NCBI GenBank assembly: GCA_050084985.1
Contig: JBITNC010000001.1
Span: forward strand, 214,520,001 to 214,584,000
Reading direction: 5' to 3'
Length of the DNA: 64,000 bases
Source: Nageia nagi
Taxonomy: Eukaryota; Pinophyta
The notes below the pieces were generated by a model that saw only the letters and a list, made by a program, of their open reading frames with translations, was not told the origin of the DNA and searched no databases. The stretch's first letter is position 1. Each line of letters begins with the position of its first letter. Of the stretch, positions 24,749-38,475 are shown one piece after another. The position numbers and the translations under genes were made by a program.

Positions 24749-26035
24749 CTAAGAATCATTACTGATATTTATTTCTAAGACCTTTTCAGTAAGCATATGT
24801 GACCCTTCTTCTAATTGATTTGGTATCGGTATCCAACCATTATCATTAATGCTATACTCTTCATCACATTCTTTAACTTGCTCATTTGTGCATACTTGAT
24901 CTTTATAGGAATCAAATATGTAATCTACATTTTTGAATTCATGTACCAAAGGATTGGATGATATAAGAGAAAAATTGATAATTATTTCATCTGTAGGAGT
25001 ATCGGCTATTATTTTGATTAAATTTTGATTTTCATTAGCTTCATCTATTTGTTCATTATTTTGATCTTCAACATCATTCTCTTTTATTATAACCATATTT
25101 ACCGATGGTATATCGAAACATGGACTGATTGATGATTCGACATTTCTATTTATTTTTTCTTGTATATCACTTGGTGAGCATGAATGGTTCTAGGGTGGCT
25201 TAGTATTATTTATGAAGAGCACTTTGACCCGTTCTAAAACATCCATTTCACTTAACTATTCTTCTCTTATATCAACACTTTCTTGTACTATGGATTCTTT
25301 CTCTAAAATCTCTTTATTATAATCCAAATTCTCTTCTTCTAAATTTTCTAATTTAGTAAGAATTTTACATTCATTTTGATAACCTAATCCCCTTTTATCA
25401 GTGGGATATTGATATTGTAATTCAATTATGTCTCGTGGACCTTGTTCATACTGACCCAATCCTCATCCTTGCCAAAAATAGTTTAAGACAAATGTTCTTG
25501 AACAAGGTGATAAATATTTCATATCATTATCAAAATTTCCTTCATATGTTTGATTGGGTATTATTGACATCGGATCTACTATTCTCGCATATATAAACAT
25601 GGTCTGATTAGGTGCCTCCCCTAAAGGTACTATTTGTCCAATCACACTAGGTGATTTAGATGCTTTACCTACTTCTTATGATGAAGGTATATTAAACACT
25701 ACATCATCTACATCATATTCTCCCATCCCTAAATCTATTAATTTAACTTTTACCAGATATGTATTAGATGAATCATTATTAGATGTAGTATTCACTTGTT
25801 TTGATGAAGAAGCTCCATATTTTTTGTCTAAGGTTTTAGCAACCCTTTCCCAAGTATTTTTATCCTGTATGACTATATCACTTTTTCCTTTTATGACTTT
25901 AGATTGATTTGTATTTTTATTCATCAATATGGTTGATAAGTTAGGAGACAGTAATGTCACTTTGTTTGGATCAAAAATTAGATTACAATGTGAATAAGGA
26001 TCTGGATCCTTAAACACACAATGAACTTTGTCTTT
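24749..26035 (-). pseudogene. Protease-RT spacer of element A
   Basis: Long acidic, Asn-rich spacer in four open pieces (24749-25096, 25256-25459, 25463-25645, 25676-26017), separated by stops in what was one polyprotein. No domain is recognised. A spacer between protease and RT is usual in large Tat elements. Confidence 0.6.
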
Positions 26036-26420
26036 TTAGATGTATTTTAAACATCCATGGTAGGTTGATGGGACACATTGCATTTCTCTAATCCATGGGC
26101 ATCCTAAAAGAATGTTGTATTGTATGATATTTCCTTCAATTATATGTAATAAAGTTTGCACGGTCTTAGCCCCTACTGTAATTGGTAGCACGATTGATCC
26201 TAAAGTTGAACACACTGCATCATTAAATGCCCTAATTTGTAAAGAAGGAGCTAAGATAAGTGAATCTGAAAAATTCAATTTTTTATATGCAGCATTTGAA
26301 ATTATATTTATAGCTAAACTTTCATCTATCAAAATTCTTTTAAACAATTTCCCATCTACTTTACCCATTATATGTAAAGGTGGATCAAGTCTGCCTTGTC
26401 CATCATTTTTTAATTTTTCT
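26036..26420 (-). pseudogene. Retropepsin-type aspartic protease of element A
   Basis: Contains GKLFKRILIDESLAINIIS (active-site region; coding bases at 26319-26327 give D-E-S where D-S/D-G is expected, so the active site is altered), then VQTLLHIIEGNIIQYNILLGCPWI, which matches the retroviral-type protease flap and the LGRPWI segment. The same domain is intact in C1, with DSG. Confidence 0.75.
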
Positions 26421-29407
26421 TATTCGTAGAAGGTAATACTAGGTTGTTGAGATATCTTCAAACTTTCAACTATTGAAATAAAATTATCAGGGTTACCAAT
26501 ATCCACTTAAATTTCTTGTAGAATTTGATTCATAGCTTCCCTATAACTCCCAAACTATTGTAATAGCTCAAATAAAGTCATCTTAACCAAAGACATCTTT
26601 AATTGCCATTGAAGAGCACCCTTTATCTAAACCTTAGGTTGTTGTGGAGGAGGTATAGGTTGTATATTAATTGGATTTGATATCGATTGATTTTTTCATG
26701 GGTTATCTTGTTTATCTTGATATTGTTGTGCTCTTGTAGCTATACCAATCATGTGTATTGAATCATCTACAGTCCCTATAAATGGTGTATCCTTATCATT
26801 GCATGTATAATTCATTTGATTTGGGATAATTGCCACATTGTTAGCTTGATGTGAAGGTAAGGGATTTTGATATATCCCTAAATTTTGATTTGAAGGCACA
26901 ATAGGATTATCTACATCTATTTTTCCACTATCTATCAAGTCTTGAATTTTATGCTGTAAAGTTCGACATCTATTTGTCTTATGTCCCTTTTGCCTATGAT
27001 AAGCACAAAATTCATTCTCCCTATACCATTTTTTCCCTTTAGCATTAGGATTCTTAAGTTTTATATCAGGTAATATAATCATACCATTATCACATAATTT
27101 CTTAAGTATTTCAGATAATGGTTCTGATAATGGGGTAAAATTTCTCTTAGGCTTAGGTTCTGCATTTTCTTTAATTTTTGAAGCTTGACTAGAATCTTTT
27201 GTCATAGCTATTTGATTACTTTGTGGTTGTTTACTAGTGTTCTCATGTTGATTACCCTTCTTGTATTCCTTCTTATTAAGCTTTAATTCTCCATATTGAA
27301 TTTTAACTCTTTCTATAACTACTACCTATGCAATAGCTTCTTCAAAAGTCTTATGTTGTTGAATTTGGAGAACACTAGCTATTGGTCTTAGACAACTTTG
27401 ACTAAATAATTTAACCAATTCTTCTTATGGTATTGTATAAGGCATACTAGTAAGTATAGCCTGCCATCTTGAGATGTAATCTTGTATAGTTTCATCAGAA
27501 AATTGTTGTAATCTTGTAAGATCCATAATGGAAGATTTTTCTTTAATATTGATTCTAAAATGTTTAAGAAATTGATCAGCCAATTGTTTGAATGTATATA
27601 AACTATTTATAGGTAAACCATTATACCAATCCAAAGCTTGACCTATGAGCATCATAGGGAACATACGTAACATCAATGAGTCATCATTGGCTATCTGATA
27701 ACTAGAAAATGCAAATTTTCTCAAGTGTTCTTTGGGATCTTCTCTTCCCTTAAATGGTTCTATTTTAGGAAGTTCAAACCTATAAGGTAATTTCTTTTTT
27801 GGAACACGTGGATGAATAGGCTCATTACAAATGTTCTTATAATTTAACTTCTTAAGCCCTTAAATATTCATCTCTTGATTCATAAAATCCTTCATAACAT
27901 CTTCTAATTCCTTATCAGTTCTTCGACCTTGAGTATGTCTATGATGTCTTCGAGTATTCGGATCCTTCTCTAAGATTGATCTTGACATGTGAGACTCATA
28001 GTCAGAAGGAAACTCAGATGGTGGTGGGGGCAATATTTTAAGAGGTGACTGATGTCATAGACTAGGGATTTTATGAGGTTCTTGGTATATACCTTTTCTA
28101 TATAACTCTTTTCCTTTGTAATCAGGTTATTTCATTTGCTTTTGAGTTTGTTCCACCCAACTTTTAATAGAATCTTGCTTTTGTTTATCATATAATTTTT
28201 GTAATTCTAGTTCTTTATCCCTTTCCTTTTGTAACAAAATGGCTATCTCTTTATCCCTCACTTCTCATCTATCTAAGTAAGGATCTTGATATCTCCGTAT
28301 TTGACTTCCTTCAGGAGTTTTGGGTTTCAAATTTTTAATCTTTTGATATTCCTCCCACTGTCTTTGTTTTTCTTTCTCCATACATAGATGTTGCTCCCTT
28401 TTGATTTTTTCCTTTTCTAATTCTTCAAGTTGTAATTCTCTTAAATGTAGTTGAATCCCATGCTCTTTATGAAGTCTTTTCTTTTCTTATTCTAGGAATT
28501 CCCTTCTCTCTTTATTTGTTTGTTCTTGTTCTATGAATTTCCTTTTATCCCTAAAATTTTTTTCTTCCATTTCTTTTAATTTATCTTCTTATTCTTGAAT
28601 TTTAAGGACTTCATTAATTCTTCTATTTTCTTCCTCTAGAAGATATTGCATCTCCGCAGCCCTTTTAATCTCATTGGCATATACTTCCATGAATCTTTGA
28701 CCCACTTTCATTTTATATAATCATCTTCATTCTTTTAGTTCTTCAAAAGAAGGTATCTCTTCTACTGCAAACTTAGATGTCCTTCTATTTAATACTCCCT
28801 TTGAAGAGTAAGATTTTTTTGTTTGCTTTATTGAAGGAGCTCTTTGAGATAAATTACTTGCAGGTATTGATACTTCATTTTTTCCTAGTTCAAGAGATTT
28901 ATGAGAAAGAGGAAGTCCTTCTTTTCTAATCAAAGAACTGACTATTCGAACATCTGGTAATTGATAAATGACTTTATCATAGATAACTTTATACAGTTCA
29001 GTCTCTGGTACCACTATGGTTCCAGCCTGAGATTTATCCTCATCAATTTCTAAGTTATGATGCCTTTGATCTCATTTTTATACATCTCCTAGTACACTAG
29101 AAGACGTCTTAGGAATATCTCTATGATTAGCTAGACGACAACAAATTTCAATTAACTCTTTATCTAACACTTGCATTATAGACTTAGTAATATGATCCTC
29201 TATACTTTGTCTTTGCAATTTAGATTGATCATAATCCCAATCTTTATCTTTACCTTCATAATGACCTACCCGTGAATCTAATTCATCTAAACGAGGTGGC
29301 CTCCTAACCGAAGACTCTATCAAATCCATATTATTTGTATCTATTTCTTATATTTCAAATGGGTATTCTTGTATTTCCTTAACGGCCATACTTCTAGTTT
29401 GAACCAT
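26421..29407 (-). pseudogene. gag: gag of element A
   Basis: Begins at the ATG at 29407 (MVQTRSMAVKE) and reads towards lower coordinates through: an N-terminal part (29078-29329), a basic part (28727-29014), a long Lys/Glu-rich helical stretch likely to form a coiled coil (about 28100-28720), the capsid (27425-27724, with LDWYNGLPINSLYTFKQLADQF), and the zinc knuckle CAYHRQKGHKTNRC at 26966-27005. About 15 stops interrupt it. The very long, coiled-coil-rich N-terminal half makes this gag much larger than the B and C gags. Confidence 0.8.
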
Positions 29408-31264
29408 TATAAATAAACATCGTAAAAAGGGAACTTCATTTTTATCTTTTATATTATGTTTTCGAGAAAATAATTTAATGCACAAACATCCTATATGCAA
29501 ATTTACTTCTAACGATGTGATTATCTTTTTAACTTTTTCACATATTTTTAATATCTAAATTAAATGAACGATATGAGTTATTCACTTTTAGTCTTTTAAT
29601 TTTCCTAATTTGGTTTGACTAGTCAAGTGTTAAACAAGGTAGGTTGGGTAATTCTAAGTAATGTTTACAAGCTTCTATGGCTTTTGGCTTGGTTCTAGAA
29701 GAGTCTCCTTTTTTGATTCCTACCTAAAGGAGAGTCACCTTGGTAATCACCTCCAAGTGTAACTAGCTCTATGGTTTCAAAGTGTGTTATGTTGGTGGGT
29801 ACAAAGAAGTAAGAATTAACAGTTGGTAGTGACATCCAACTCATTAATGTTCAATTATATCCTTTAAGGCCTTATGAAATGCAATTTAAACAAGTAAGAT
29901 GCAATTATGCATACTACCCTCCCTAACATTCATGTCCATTCATTTATCTTATCTTAATGTGATACAATCAAAAGTTTATTATAAGATGGATCTTGACCTT
30001 AATAAACCCTGTTGTTCTTTTCTAATTATAATGTGATTCATTATCCAACCTCTTAGTGATGTTCATTAACCCTTCCAGCTGTGGAAGTATTATGTGTAGT
30101 AAATTTCCAAATAAGATGTGAATAAATTTTACCTCTTTCACTTAACTTATTTATGATCACTTAAGATCGCTCGAAGCGCAAAAGTGAGAGCATACTTTAT
30201 TAAGTGAAAGTACTTAGTGTATTTGAATCCACCCAATTCATTAACCCTTTAATGTGATTTGTACTATCCAAAACCCTGATTCATTTTCCTTAAGTTCATT
30301 CCAAATTAAGTGTGATTCATTTACCTCTTCCAATTATGGAAGTATTATGTGTAGTAAATTGCCTCCTCTTACTAGTAAGAGGTCATTAGGTGTAGATAAA
30401 TTAACCCAATTAATGATAGTGTGAGTGTGAAAGAAAAGAAAAGTTAATTTACCCCTTCTTATCAAGTCTATTTTGGTCACCTTAGATCACACAAAGCATA
30501 AAGGGAGAGCATAAGTAGACAAGATAAAAAGTATTAATGTGTATGTAGCGTGAATGTGAAAGAAAAGAAAAATTAATTTACCCCTTCTTATCAAGTCTAT
30601 TCTAGTCACCTTAGATAGCACAAAGTGCAAAGGGAGAGCATAAGTAGACAAGATAAAAATTATTAATGTGTATGTAGTGTGAATGTGAAAGAAAAGAAAA
30701 ATTAATTTACCCCTTCTTATCAAGTCTATTCTAGTCACCTTAGATCACATGAAGCGCAAAGGGAGAGCATAAGTAGACAAGATAAAAAGTATTAGTGTGT
30801 ACGTACCCTTTACCCAAAGCATGAAAATAAATACATAACTTCATACATAAAGTAAATTAATAAAAGATATGCATTTAACCTTTTCTACCCATTCTTATAT
30901 GCACTCTAGGAAAAGGAATCACATTCAAAAATATTCTTCCATAACATAATTTTATTTTACTTTTTTAGAAATAGCAAAAAGAGATAAAATGACCTGGATA
31001 TGAGTCATCAGCATTTAGATAGAGAATGCTGGTGTTTAGTTATAGTCACTGATGTTTGATTTTGGTCACTAGCATTTAATGATAGTCACTGGTGTTCTAT
31101 TACAGTCGTTGGCATCCGATAACAGTCGCTGGCATTTCTGTAACAAATTCCTAAAAAAGCACAGAACCCAAAATTTGAAGTTAATACATGGAAAAATCCA
31201 AAAAAACTAGAGAATAGAAAGGTAGAATCATAAACAAAAAATCTTCCTCTCAATAATGGAGGGG
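29408..31264 (-). other. 5' untranslated region of element A
   Basis: About 1.85 kb between primer-binding site and gag ATG with no convincing ORF. It includes a 129-bp tandem repeat (30421-30804), GATCGC...AAGCGC words near 30165, and a run of short CACTGGTGTT/CGCTGGCATT motifs at about 31000-31140. Confidence 0.65.
30421..30804. repeat. 129-bp tandem repeat, three copies, in the A leader
   Basis: Equivalent positions 30485, 30614 and 30743 are exactly 129 bp apart. The related A2 leader (33850-33980) has only one copy, so the expansion is specific to A. Confidence 0.9.
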
Positions 31265-31281
31265 CCCTCCTTCTAGCGCCA
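31265..31281 (-). promoter_or_regulatory. Primer-binding site of element A
   Basis: TGGCGCTAGAAGGAGGG on the minus strand, three bases after the end of the 5' LTR, where the primer tRNA would pair. I do not assign the tRNA. A2 has the same site with one change (TGGCACTAG) at 34477-34493. Confidence 0.75.
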
Positions 31282-31284
31282 GAA

Positions 31285-32118
31285 TGTTGCAATGAAAATT
31301 GAGCTGGAATATAGAATAAAATAAAACAAAAATTATTCTTCAATCTTCATTGAACCTCAAATTATATAACATAGATAGACATTGTTGTAATTGCAAAATG
31401 ATATTCAATCTCAGTTCAAACTACAATTTGCCCTTAGAAGGGACTTTTACAAATGTTGTGTGCCAAAATAAGAGTATTAGATCTCCATTATTTTTGGGTT
31501 GCTTTCTTCTCTTCTTGATGTAGACAACCTATAAATCCTACACACATGCAAAAGATAATAACATCAAAGCATCTATGTATAACATTGTATTAAAATGAAA
31601 CTAGCATAAAACAATAAAAGGAATGAGTTCATAAGATTTTGGCAGCATTACCCTACTTCAAAGTTGGGTTCAATTAGGTTCCATATTGCTTTGTATCAGC
31701 TTGTATTTATAGATTTTTCAGGTGAGACATTCCAAGGCTAGAAAGGGGAAGTGAAGAGCCACCGTAAGTCATAACTGACCCCCTCTATCTACCTCATCCT
31801 GGAAGATGAAGCATTCCAACTTCCTTTTTGATTTTTTGTTTAGCTATTGCAGAGTCACCGGTGTTTGTATGTTGAACGCTGGCGATCACCTAAAAATACT
31901 AGCGTTTGATATGGAACGCTAGTGATTGGTTAACTATATTAAAATGATCATCTAACAGTCAAATTTCATCAAAAAGGGGCCATGTGACCATTCATTTTGC
32001 ATGCACTCAATGAAAGCTATCCAATAATAGGGTTTCTAAACCTATTTTATGTTGTCACACCGAGTTATGATTATTCTAATGTTTACTTGGTTAAAGAGGG
32101 ACATTTTAGGTGTCTACA
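31285..32118 (-). mobile_element. 5' LTR of element A (834 bp)
   Basis: Minus-strand LTR starting TGTAGACACC and ending TTGCAACA, followed by the primer-binding site. A TATAAATA box lies at 31704-31711 (minus). Short palindrome-like motifs (CACCGGTG and AACGCTGGCG) occur at about 31855-31930. GTATT at 32119-32123 is a candidate target duplication; its partner would be past the lost 3' LTR. Confidence 0.8.
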
Positions 32119-32656
32119 GTATTGATATTTCATTTTTTCCTAATTCAAGAGATTTATGAGAAAAAGAAGTTCCCTCTTTTTGGATTAAGGAACTGAATTT
32201 TTGACCATCAGATAATAGATGAATGACTCTATCATATTTAACTTTATATGGCTCAGTCTCTGGTACCACTATGGTTTTAGCCCAAGATTTATCCTCATAA
32301 ATTTCTAAGTTATTACATCTATGATTTAGTTTTTCAACATCTCCTGGTAAACTAGAAGATGTCTTAGGAATAGCCCTATGACTAGCTAGGTGATGATGAA
32401 TTTCAATTAACTCTTCATCTAACACTTGCATTCTAATCTTGGTAGTAAGATCTTCTATACTTTGTCTTTGTAATCTAGATTGATCATAACCCCAATCCTT
32501 ACTTTCATAATGAACTACCCATGGATCTGATTCATCTAAAGGAGGTGGCCTCCTAACTGAATACTCTATCAAATCCATGTTGTCTGAATCTATTTCCTAT
32601 ATTTCAAATGGATGTTCTCGCATTTTCTTAGCAGTCATACTTCTAGTTTGAACCAT
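32119..32656 (-). pseudogene. gag: gag N terminus of older element A2
   Basis: ATG at 32656 (MVQTRSM). The open part 32114-32578 aligns with the A gag start (DLIE-SVRRPP, DYDQS-LQRQSIED). It is cut at 32119 by the 5' LTR of A, which therefore inserted into the gag of its relative in the same orientation. Confidence 0.8.
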
Positions 32657-34496
32657 TTTTTAGATATTACAAACAAGCATCATCAAAAAGAAACTTTATT
32701 TTTATCTTTTATATTATATTTTTGAGAAAATAATTTAATGCATAAATAGCCTATATGCAAATCTACTTTTAACAATGTGATTATCTTCTTTAACTTTTTC
32801 ACATATTTTTAATGTCTAAATGAAATGAACGATATGGGTTGTTTATTTTTATCTTTTTAATTTTCCTAGTTTGTTTTGACTAGTCAAGTGTTAAACAAGG
32901 TAGGTTGGGTAATTCTAATGTTTGCAAGTTTCTATGGCTTTTGGCTTGGTTCTAGATGAGTCTCCTTTTTTGACTCCTACCTAAAGGAAAGTTACCTTGG
33001 TCATCACCTCCAAGTGTAATTGGCTCTATGGCTTCAAGTGTGTTATGTCGATGGTTACAAAGAAGTAAGAATTAACGGTTGGTAGTGACATCCAACTTGT
33101 TAATGTTCAATTATTCCTTTAAGCCCTTATGAAGTGCATTTAAACAAGTAAAATACATTTATGCATACTACCCTCCCAAACATTCATGTTCATTTATTTA
33201 TCTTATCTTAATGTGATGCAATCAAAGTTTATTTTAAGTGAATCTTGACCTTAATAGACCCCATTGTTCTTTTTAATTATAATGTGATTCGTTATCCAAC
33301 CTCTTAATGATGTTCATTAACTCCTTCTAGCTGTGGAAGTTTTATATGTGATAAATTCCTTCTTCTTACGAGTCACATATCTCTTCAACCTCCAATGGAG
33401 TGGTAAGAGCAAACTTAGTAAAAAGCCATTAAGTGTAGATAAATCAATTAAGTGAGGTTCAATTACTCCTCCAAGAGTCACCTCCCTTTGAACTCCAATG
33501 GAGTGGTAAGGGTAGACCTCTTTAAGAGTGTTAATGTGAAGTATGTTCCCAAATAAAATGTTAATAAATTTTACCTCTTTCACTTAACTTATTTCTGATC
33601 ACTTAGGATCGCTTAGAGCGCAAAAGTGGGAGCATACTTTGTTAAGTGAAAGTACTTAGTGTATTCGAATCCCTCCAATTTATTAACCTTTTAGTATGAT
33701 TTACGCTACCAAAAACTCAATTTATTTTCTTTAAGTTCATTCCAAATTAAATGTGATTCATTTACCCCTTCCAATTATGGAAGTATTATGTGTAGTAAAT
33801 TACCTCCTCTTACTAGTAAGAGGTCATTATGTGTGGGTAAATTAGCCAAATTAATGATAATGTGAATGTGAAAGAAAAGAAAAATTAATTACTCCTTCTT
33901 ATCCAGTCTATTCTGGTCACCTTAGATCGCACGAAGCGCAAAGGGAGAGCATAAGTAGACAAGATAAAAAGTATTAATGTGTACGTACCCTTCACCCAAA
34001 ACATGAAAGTAAATACACAACATTTTACATAAAATAAAATAAAATAAATTAATAAAAAATGAATCTTTTCTACCCATTCTTATATGCATTCTAGGCAAAG
34101 GAATCACATTCAAAAACATTCTTCCATTTTAACAATACATTATGCATTTTATTTTAATTTTTTTGAAATAACAAAAAGAGACAAAATGACCTGAGTATGA
34201 GTCATCGACATTTAGACAGAGGTCACTGGTGTTTATTTTGAGTCACTAGTATCCAATCCCAATCATTAGCATTTAGTCTAGATTACTTTATAAAACATTG
34301 GTGTTCCTTCTGAGTCACTAGCATCTGATTACAGTCGCTAGCATTTCTGCAACAGATTTCCTAAAATGCATAGAATGCAAAATTTGAAGTTAATATATGG
34401 AGAAATTCAATTAACCAAAAAATAGAAAGGTAAAATCATTTTAAAACATAAAACCCCCCTATCAATAACAGAAGGGCCCTCCTTCTAGTGCCAGAA
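32657..34496 (-). other. 5' untranslated region of A2
   Basis: Aligns with the A leader (29408-31284) over its length but holds only one 129-bp unit. Two fragments repeat ACCTCCAATGGAGTGG (about 33390 and 33495). No ORF is supported. Confidence 0.65.
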
Positions 34497-35347
34497 TGTT
34501 ACAATGAAAATAGAGTTGGAATGTAGAATAACATGAAATACAAATTATTCTTAAATCTTCATTGAACCTCAAATTATGCAAAATAGATAAACATATTGTA
34601 ATTGTAAAATGATATTGATTTTCAGTTCAAACTACAATTTGCCCTTGGAAGGGAATTTTACAAATGCCATTTGCCAAAATAAGAGTATTAGATCTCCATT
34701 GTTTTTTATTTGCTTGCTTCTCTCCTTGATATGGACCACCTGTAAATCCTACACACATACAAAAGACAATAACATCAAAGCATCTATGTATGACATGAAT
34801 TGAATTGAAACTAACATAAAATAATAAAATGTATGAGCTACACAGATTTTGGTAGCATTACCCTACTTTAAAAATGGGTCAAGATTCTCTCTAATTTGCT
34901 TTGTATTAGCTTGTATTTATAGATTTTGGATGGGATATTCAAAAGGCTGGTAAGAGGAAGTGAATAGCCACCATAGGTCATAACTGACCCCCTCTATCCA
35001 CATCATCTTGGAAAGTTGAAATGTTTCAACTTTCTCTCATTGTTTTGGCTTCTTGGTTCAGCTATTACAGAGTCACCGGTGATTACAATATGAACATTGA
35101 TGACTGGCTCAAAATGCCGGTGACTATCTTGGGTCGCTAGTGACTAGGTTTTTAACTTTGTGACAATATTAACTGATCACCTAATAGCTAATTTTACCTA
35201 AAAAGAGTCATGTGACCACCTATTTTGCATGTACTCAACGGGGGCTATCCAATAATAGGGTTTTTAGACCTATTTTATATTGTTGTGAAGAGTTATTATT
35301 ATTTTAATGTTTACTAGTTAAGAAGGGGACATTTTTAGGTGTCTATA
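34497..35347 (-). mobile_element. 5' LTR of element A2 (851 bp)
   Basis: Homologous to 31285-32118, with a TATAAATA box at 34914-34921 (minus) and the primer-binding site at 34477-34493. Its first base on the minus strand is changed (TATAGACACC). It abuts A3 RNase H sequence, so A2 inserted into A3 in the opposite orientation; GTGTT at 35348-35352 is the candidate target duplication. Confidence 0.75.
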
Positions 35348-37596
35348 GTGTTAATCCCTCCAAGGGTAGGAGAATCATTTTTACTTTATTCATTAGCCAT
35401 AGAAATTGCCTTAGGCATCATGCTTGCTCAAAAGAATGAAAATAACAAATAACAAGCTATATACTATCTTAGTCAAACTCTAATTGATTATGAGATAACA
35501 TATATATATATATATGGAAAAGTGGTGTTTAGTAATAGTTTTTGCTACAAAGAAACTTAGGAATTACATGCTGAACTATACAACTTATTTGATTACTAAA
35601 GTAGGTTTAATGAAATATATGATGAATCAAAATACAAGAACATCCAAATGAATCATGCATTTAATAGAATTTGATTTTAAATTCATAAGTAAAAAATCTA
35701 TAAAAGATCAAGTTGTAGTGAACTATCTAATAGAAGCACCATTGCAAGATGATAAACCTCTTGTAATTGAATTATCAAATGAACATGTCTTCCAACTAGA
35801 TGAGATGGAAACCTTTATTCATCTTGAAGAAGAATTGGATATGAATTATACTTTGATAACTCTTAATATGAACAAAGTGGGGGCATATACATGGTATTTA
35901 TTACACCAAAATATGTACCCATACCATATTATTTCAAATTAACCTTTCCATGCATGAATAGTAATGCAAAATTTGAAGCTTTAATATTAGCCATGAAGAT
36001 CACCATAAAACTAAAACTAAAGAAAGTAAAATGCATTGATTACTTATTGTTAAAAGTAATTCAAGTCAAAGGAATTTTTTAATGTAAAGAACCATCACTT
36101 TAAAATTTTTAAAAAGTAGTAGATACACTACTATAATCATTCAAAAAATATGAGATAGAAATGATACCTAGATCAACTAATAGGTTTGTTGATTCCATGG
36201 CATCAATTGATCCTTAATACCATAAGATACTCATTAATGTACCATTCACATTGAAATAATTCAAATTATAGAATCTTCCTTAAATGTAAATAATGAATCA
36301 TATGAAATTTTGGATATTACCATAGAATATAAAAACTTATGGCATATGCAATTAGTTAAATTCTTAAGAGGTGGAGTTTTACCTTAGGATTTAACAAAAT
36401 TAGCTAAAAAGGTATTCAAATTAAAAGCTTTCCATTATTGCATGCTAGAATATGTGTTATATTGTAGGGGTTTTGATGGCACATTACATAGATGTTTAGA
36501 ATGGGCATATTCATAGATTGTAATCTCGTGTTCACATGATGGAATATGTGAATGAAACTTTAGTGGTCTATCCATCATAAAATGATTAATATGCATGGGA
36601 TACTATTGGTCTAGAATGGAACATTATTGTGTTGAATTTTTCAAAAAATATTTTAAGTTCCAACAACTTGTCAATCTATATATTCAACTATCATAAGCCT
36701 TACAACTAATGCAATCATTATGGTCATTCTCAAGATGGACATTAGACCTTATAGGTCATATTTCACCCACTTCATCAAGTGGTCATAAATTCATAATTAT
36801 AGCTATAAAATATTTTACATAATGGGTTGAGGCTATCCCTATGATTACCACCAAAGATCCTAAAATAGCATAATTCATAGAATATCACATCATATGTTTT
36901 GGAATTCCTACTCAAATTATGATGGATGATGAAAAAAATATCAAAAATAAAGAGGTATTAGCTTTATTTAAGGGACATCACATCAATATTAGTTTCTAAA
37001 CACCCTCCTATCCTCAACAGAATGGCCAAATTGAAGCTACAAATAAAACCATTAGAAATATTTTATTAAAAATTGTTAATAATTCCCATAGAGATTAGCA
37101 TGCAAGGATTCCACATGCTTTATGGGCATATCATAATAGCATTAGAACTCCTATTGGGTCAAAAAAAATTTCTTTATTTTATGGGGTAGAAGTGGTACTA
37201 CCATTGGAAATCAAAATTCCTTCTTTTTGTATCATATTACAAGATTATATAATAGATGAATTAACCTATCAAACCAAATTAGGTCAATTATTATTATATG
37301 ATGAAAGGTTAATTCATGCACTATAACATAGGAAAACTTATCAAAATTATATCAAGAAATATTTTTATAAGAAGGCTAAAATTTGTGAATGTCATATAGG
37401 AGATTTAGTGTTTAATGAAAATCAACAAATCTCACAAATGGAATATCAACTTCATGATATGTTTGCCCCTAATTAGTTTGGATCATACATTATTAAGAAG
37501 AAATTTGGTTCAAAAGCTTACCAAGTAGTCAATATGGATGGAAATGATGAGCATCAGCCCATAAACATCATGCATCTTTGTCTTTTTTATACTTAA
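35348..37596 (+). pseudogene. pol remnant of A3: RNase H, archaeal RNase H and integrase
   Basis: Plus strand. Begins inside RNase H (LLYSLAIEIALGIMLAQ, IYYLSQTL), continues to a badly frameshifted archaeal RNase H (35655-36240), then integrase: zinc region FHYCMLEYVLY...LHRCLEW (36430-36510), core D in DLIGHISP (36750), D in MDDEKN (36930), E in IEATNKT (37040), ALWAYHNSIRTPIGS and a C-terminal SYIIKKKFGSKAYQ, with a stop at 37594-37596. Many stops and frameshifts. Much more diverged from A than A2 is, so it is the oldest A-type layer. Confidence 0.8.
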
Positions 37597-37669
37597 TTAT
37601 TTTTTATCAATTTGTACATATTATAAATATAGTTTAATTAAGTAAATATTATGCAAAAAACTTACAAAT

Positions 37670-38475
37670 ATGGATAAATTAGAAAGATATGATGATAAAA
37701 AGGAGCAAGAGTGTGCACATACCATTGGAAAGAAGAGGAATACAATATATTCCATGGTTTGAAAAACCAAAATATCTAAGAGATAGAGCTATATTCAAAT
37801 TGATAAAATTCACTTTTCAAGGGGATTCAAATTTCCTTCAATTTCCCATTGGTATATAAATGAATTTAACTTTGAATTATTATCCAAGTAAATATGATGG
37901 ATGGGAAATATGTGTTAAAAAATACAATCTTGATATTCACATAGATCGAGCTATGTACTTAGTTTTTTTGGCATTACCATATACAAATACATATAAGAAA
38001 CTTGTTATGCTTATATTGGCCCACTGTAGCACCTAGATGCATACTTAATTGCACTTTTAATGTTGGGTTTTAGATATTACATCTCTAAATCCATAAATTT
38101 TAAAACTAATTATGACTTGGATCAATCAACTTGGGGGAGGTTTGTGTCATCAAAAATTGATGTATGATTTTTCTCCTACATTTGTGCCCAAACTAAGGAA
38201 ATCAAGGAAAATTAAGAAAATTATCAATTGATATTTTTTACATTTAAATTCAAGATTTCCTTATCCCCCTTTTCATGATATTCAAAGAAAATCTTCAACA
38301 CTCAAAAAATCAAGAGATTTGCAAACATAATTCTAATTTGATTACACTAATCTAGATTTCATGGATAGGTACAAAGGGGATGATTACATGATGTTACTTT
38401 GAGAACATCCTTCTACACTTATTTCTCACTTCCTAGCCCTATGAAAATATATTCAACAAGTGATAGGAATGAAAT
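37670..38475 (+). pseudogene. Accessory ORF of A3, first part, cut by C1
   Basis: Starts after the integrase stop and is broken in several frames. Before the C1 insertion it reads DFMDRYKGDDYMM, EHPSTLISHFL and KYIQQ, matching GFESRYDKDLIMK, IPTSLYSNIFS and IEI-QK of the A accessory ORF at the same distance from integrase. The rest resumes after the insertion at 45474. Homology across such diverged copies suggests this ORF was once under selection. Confidence 0.5.
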
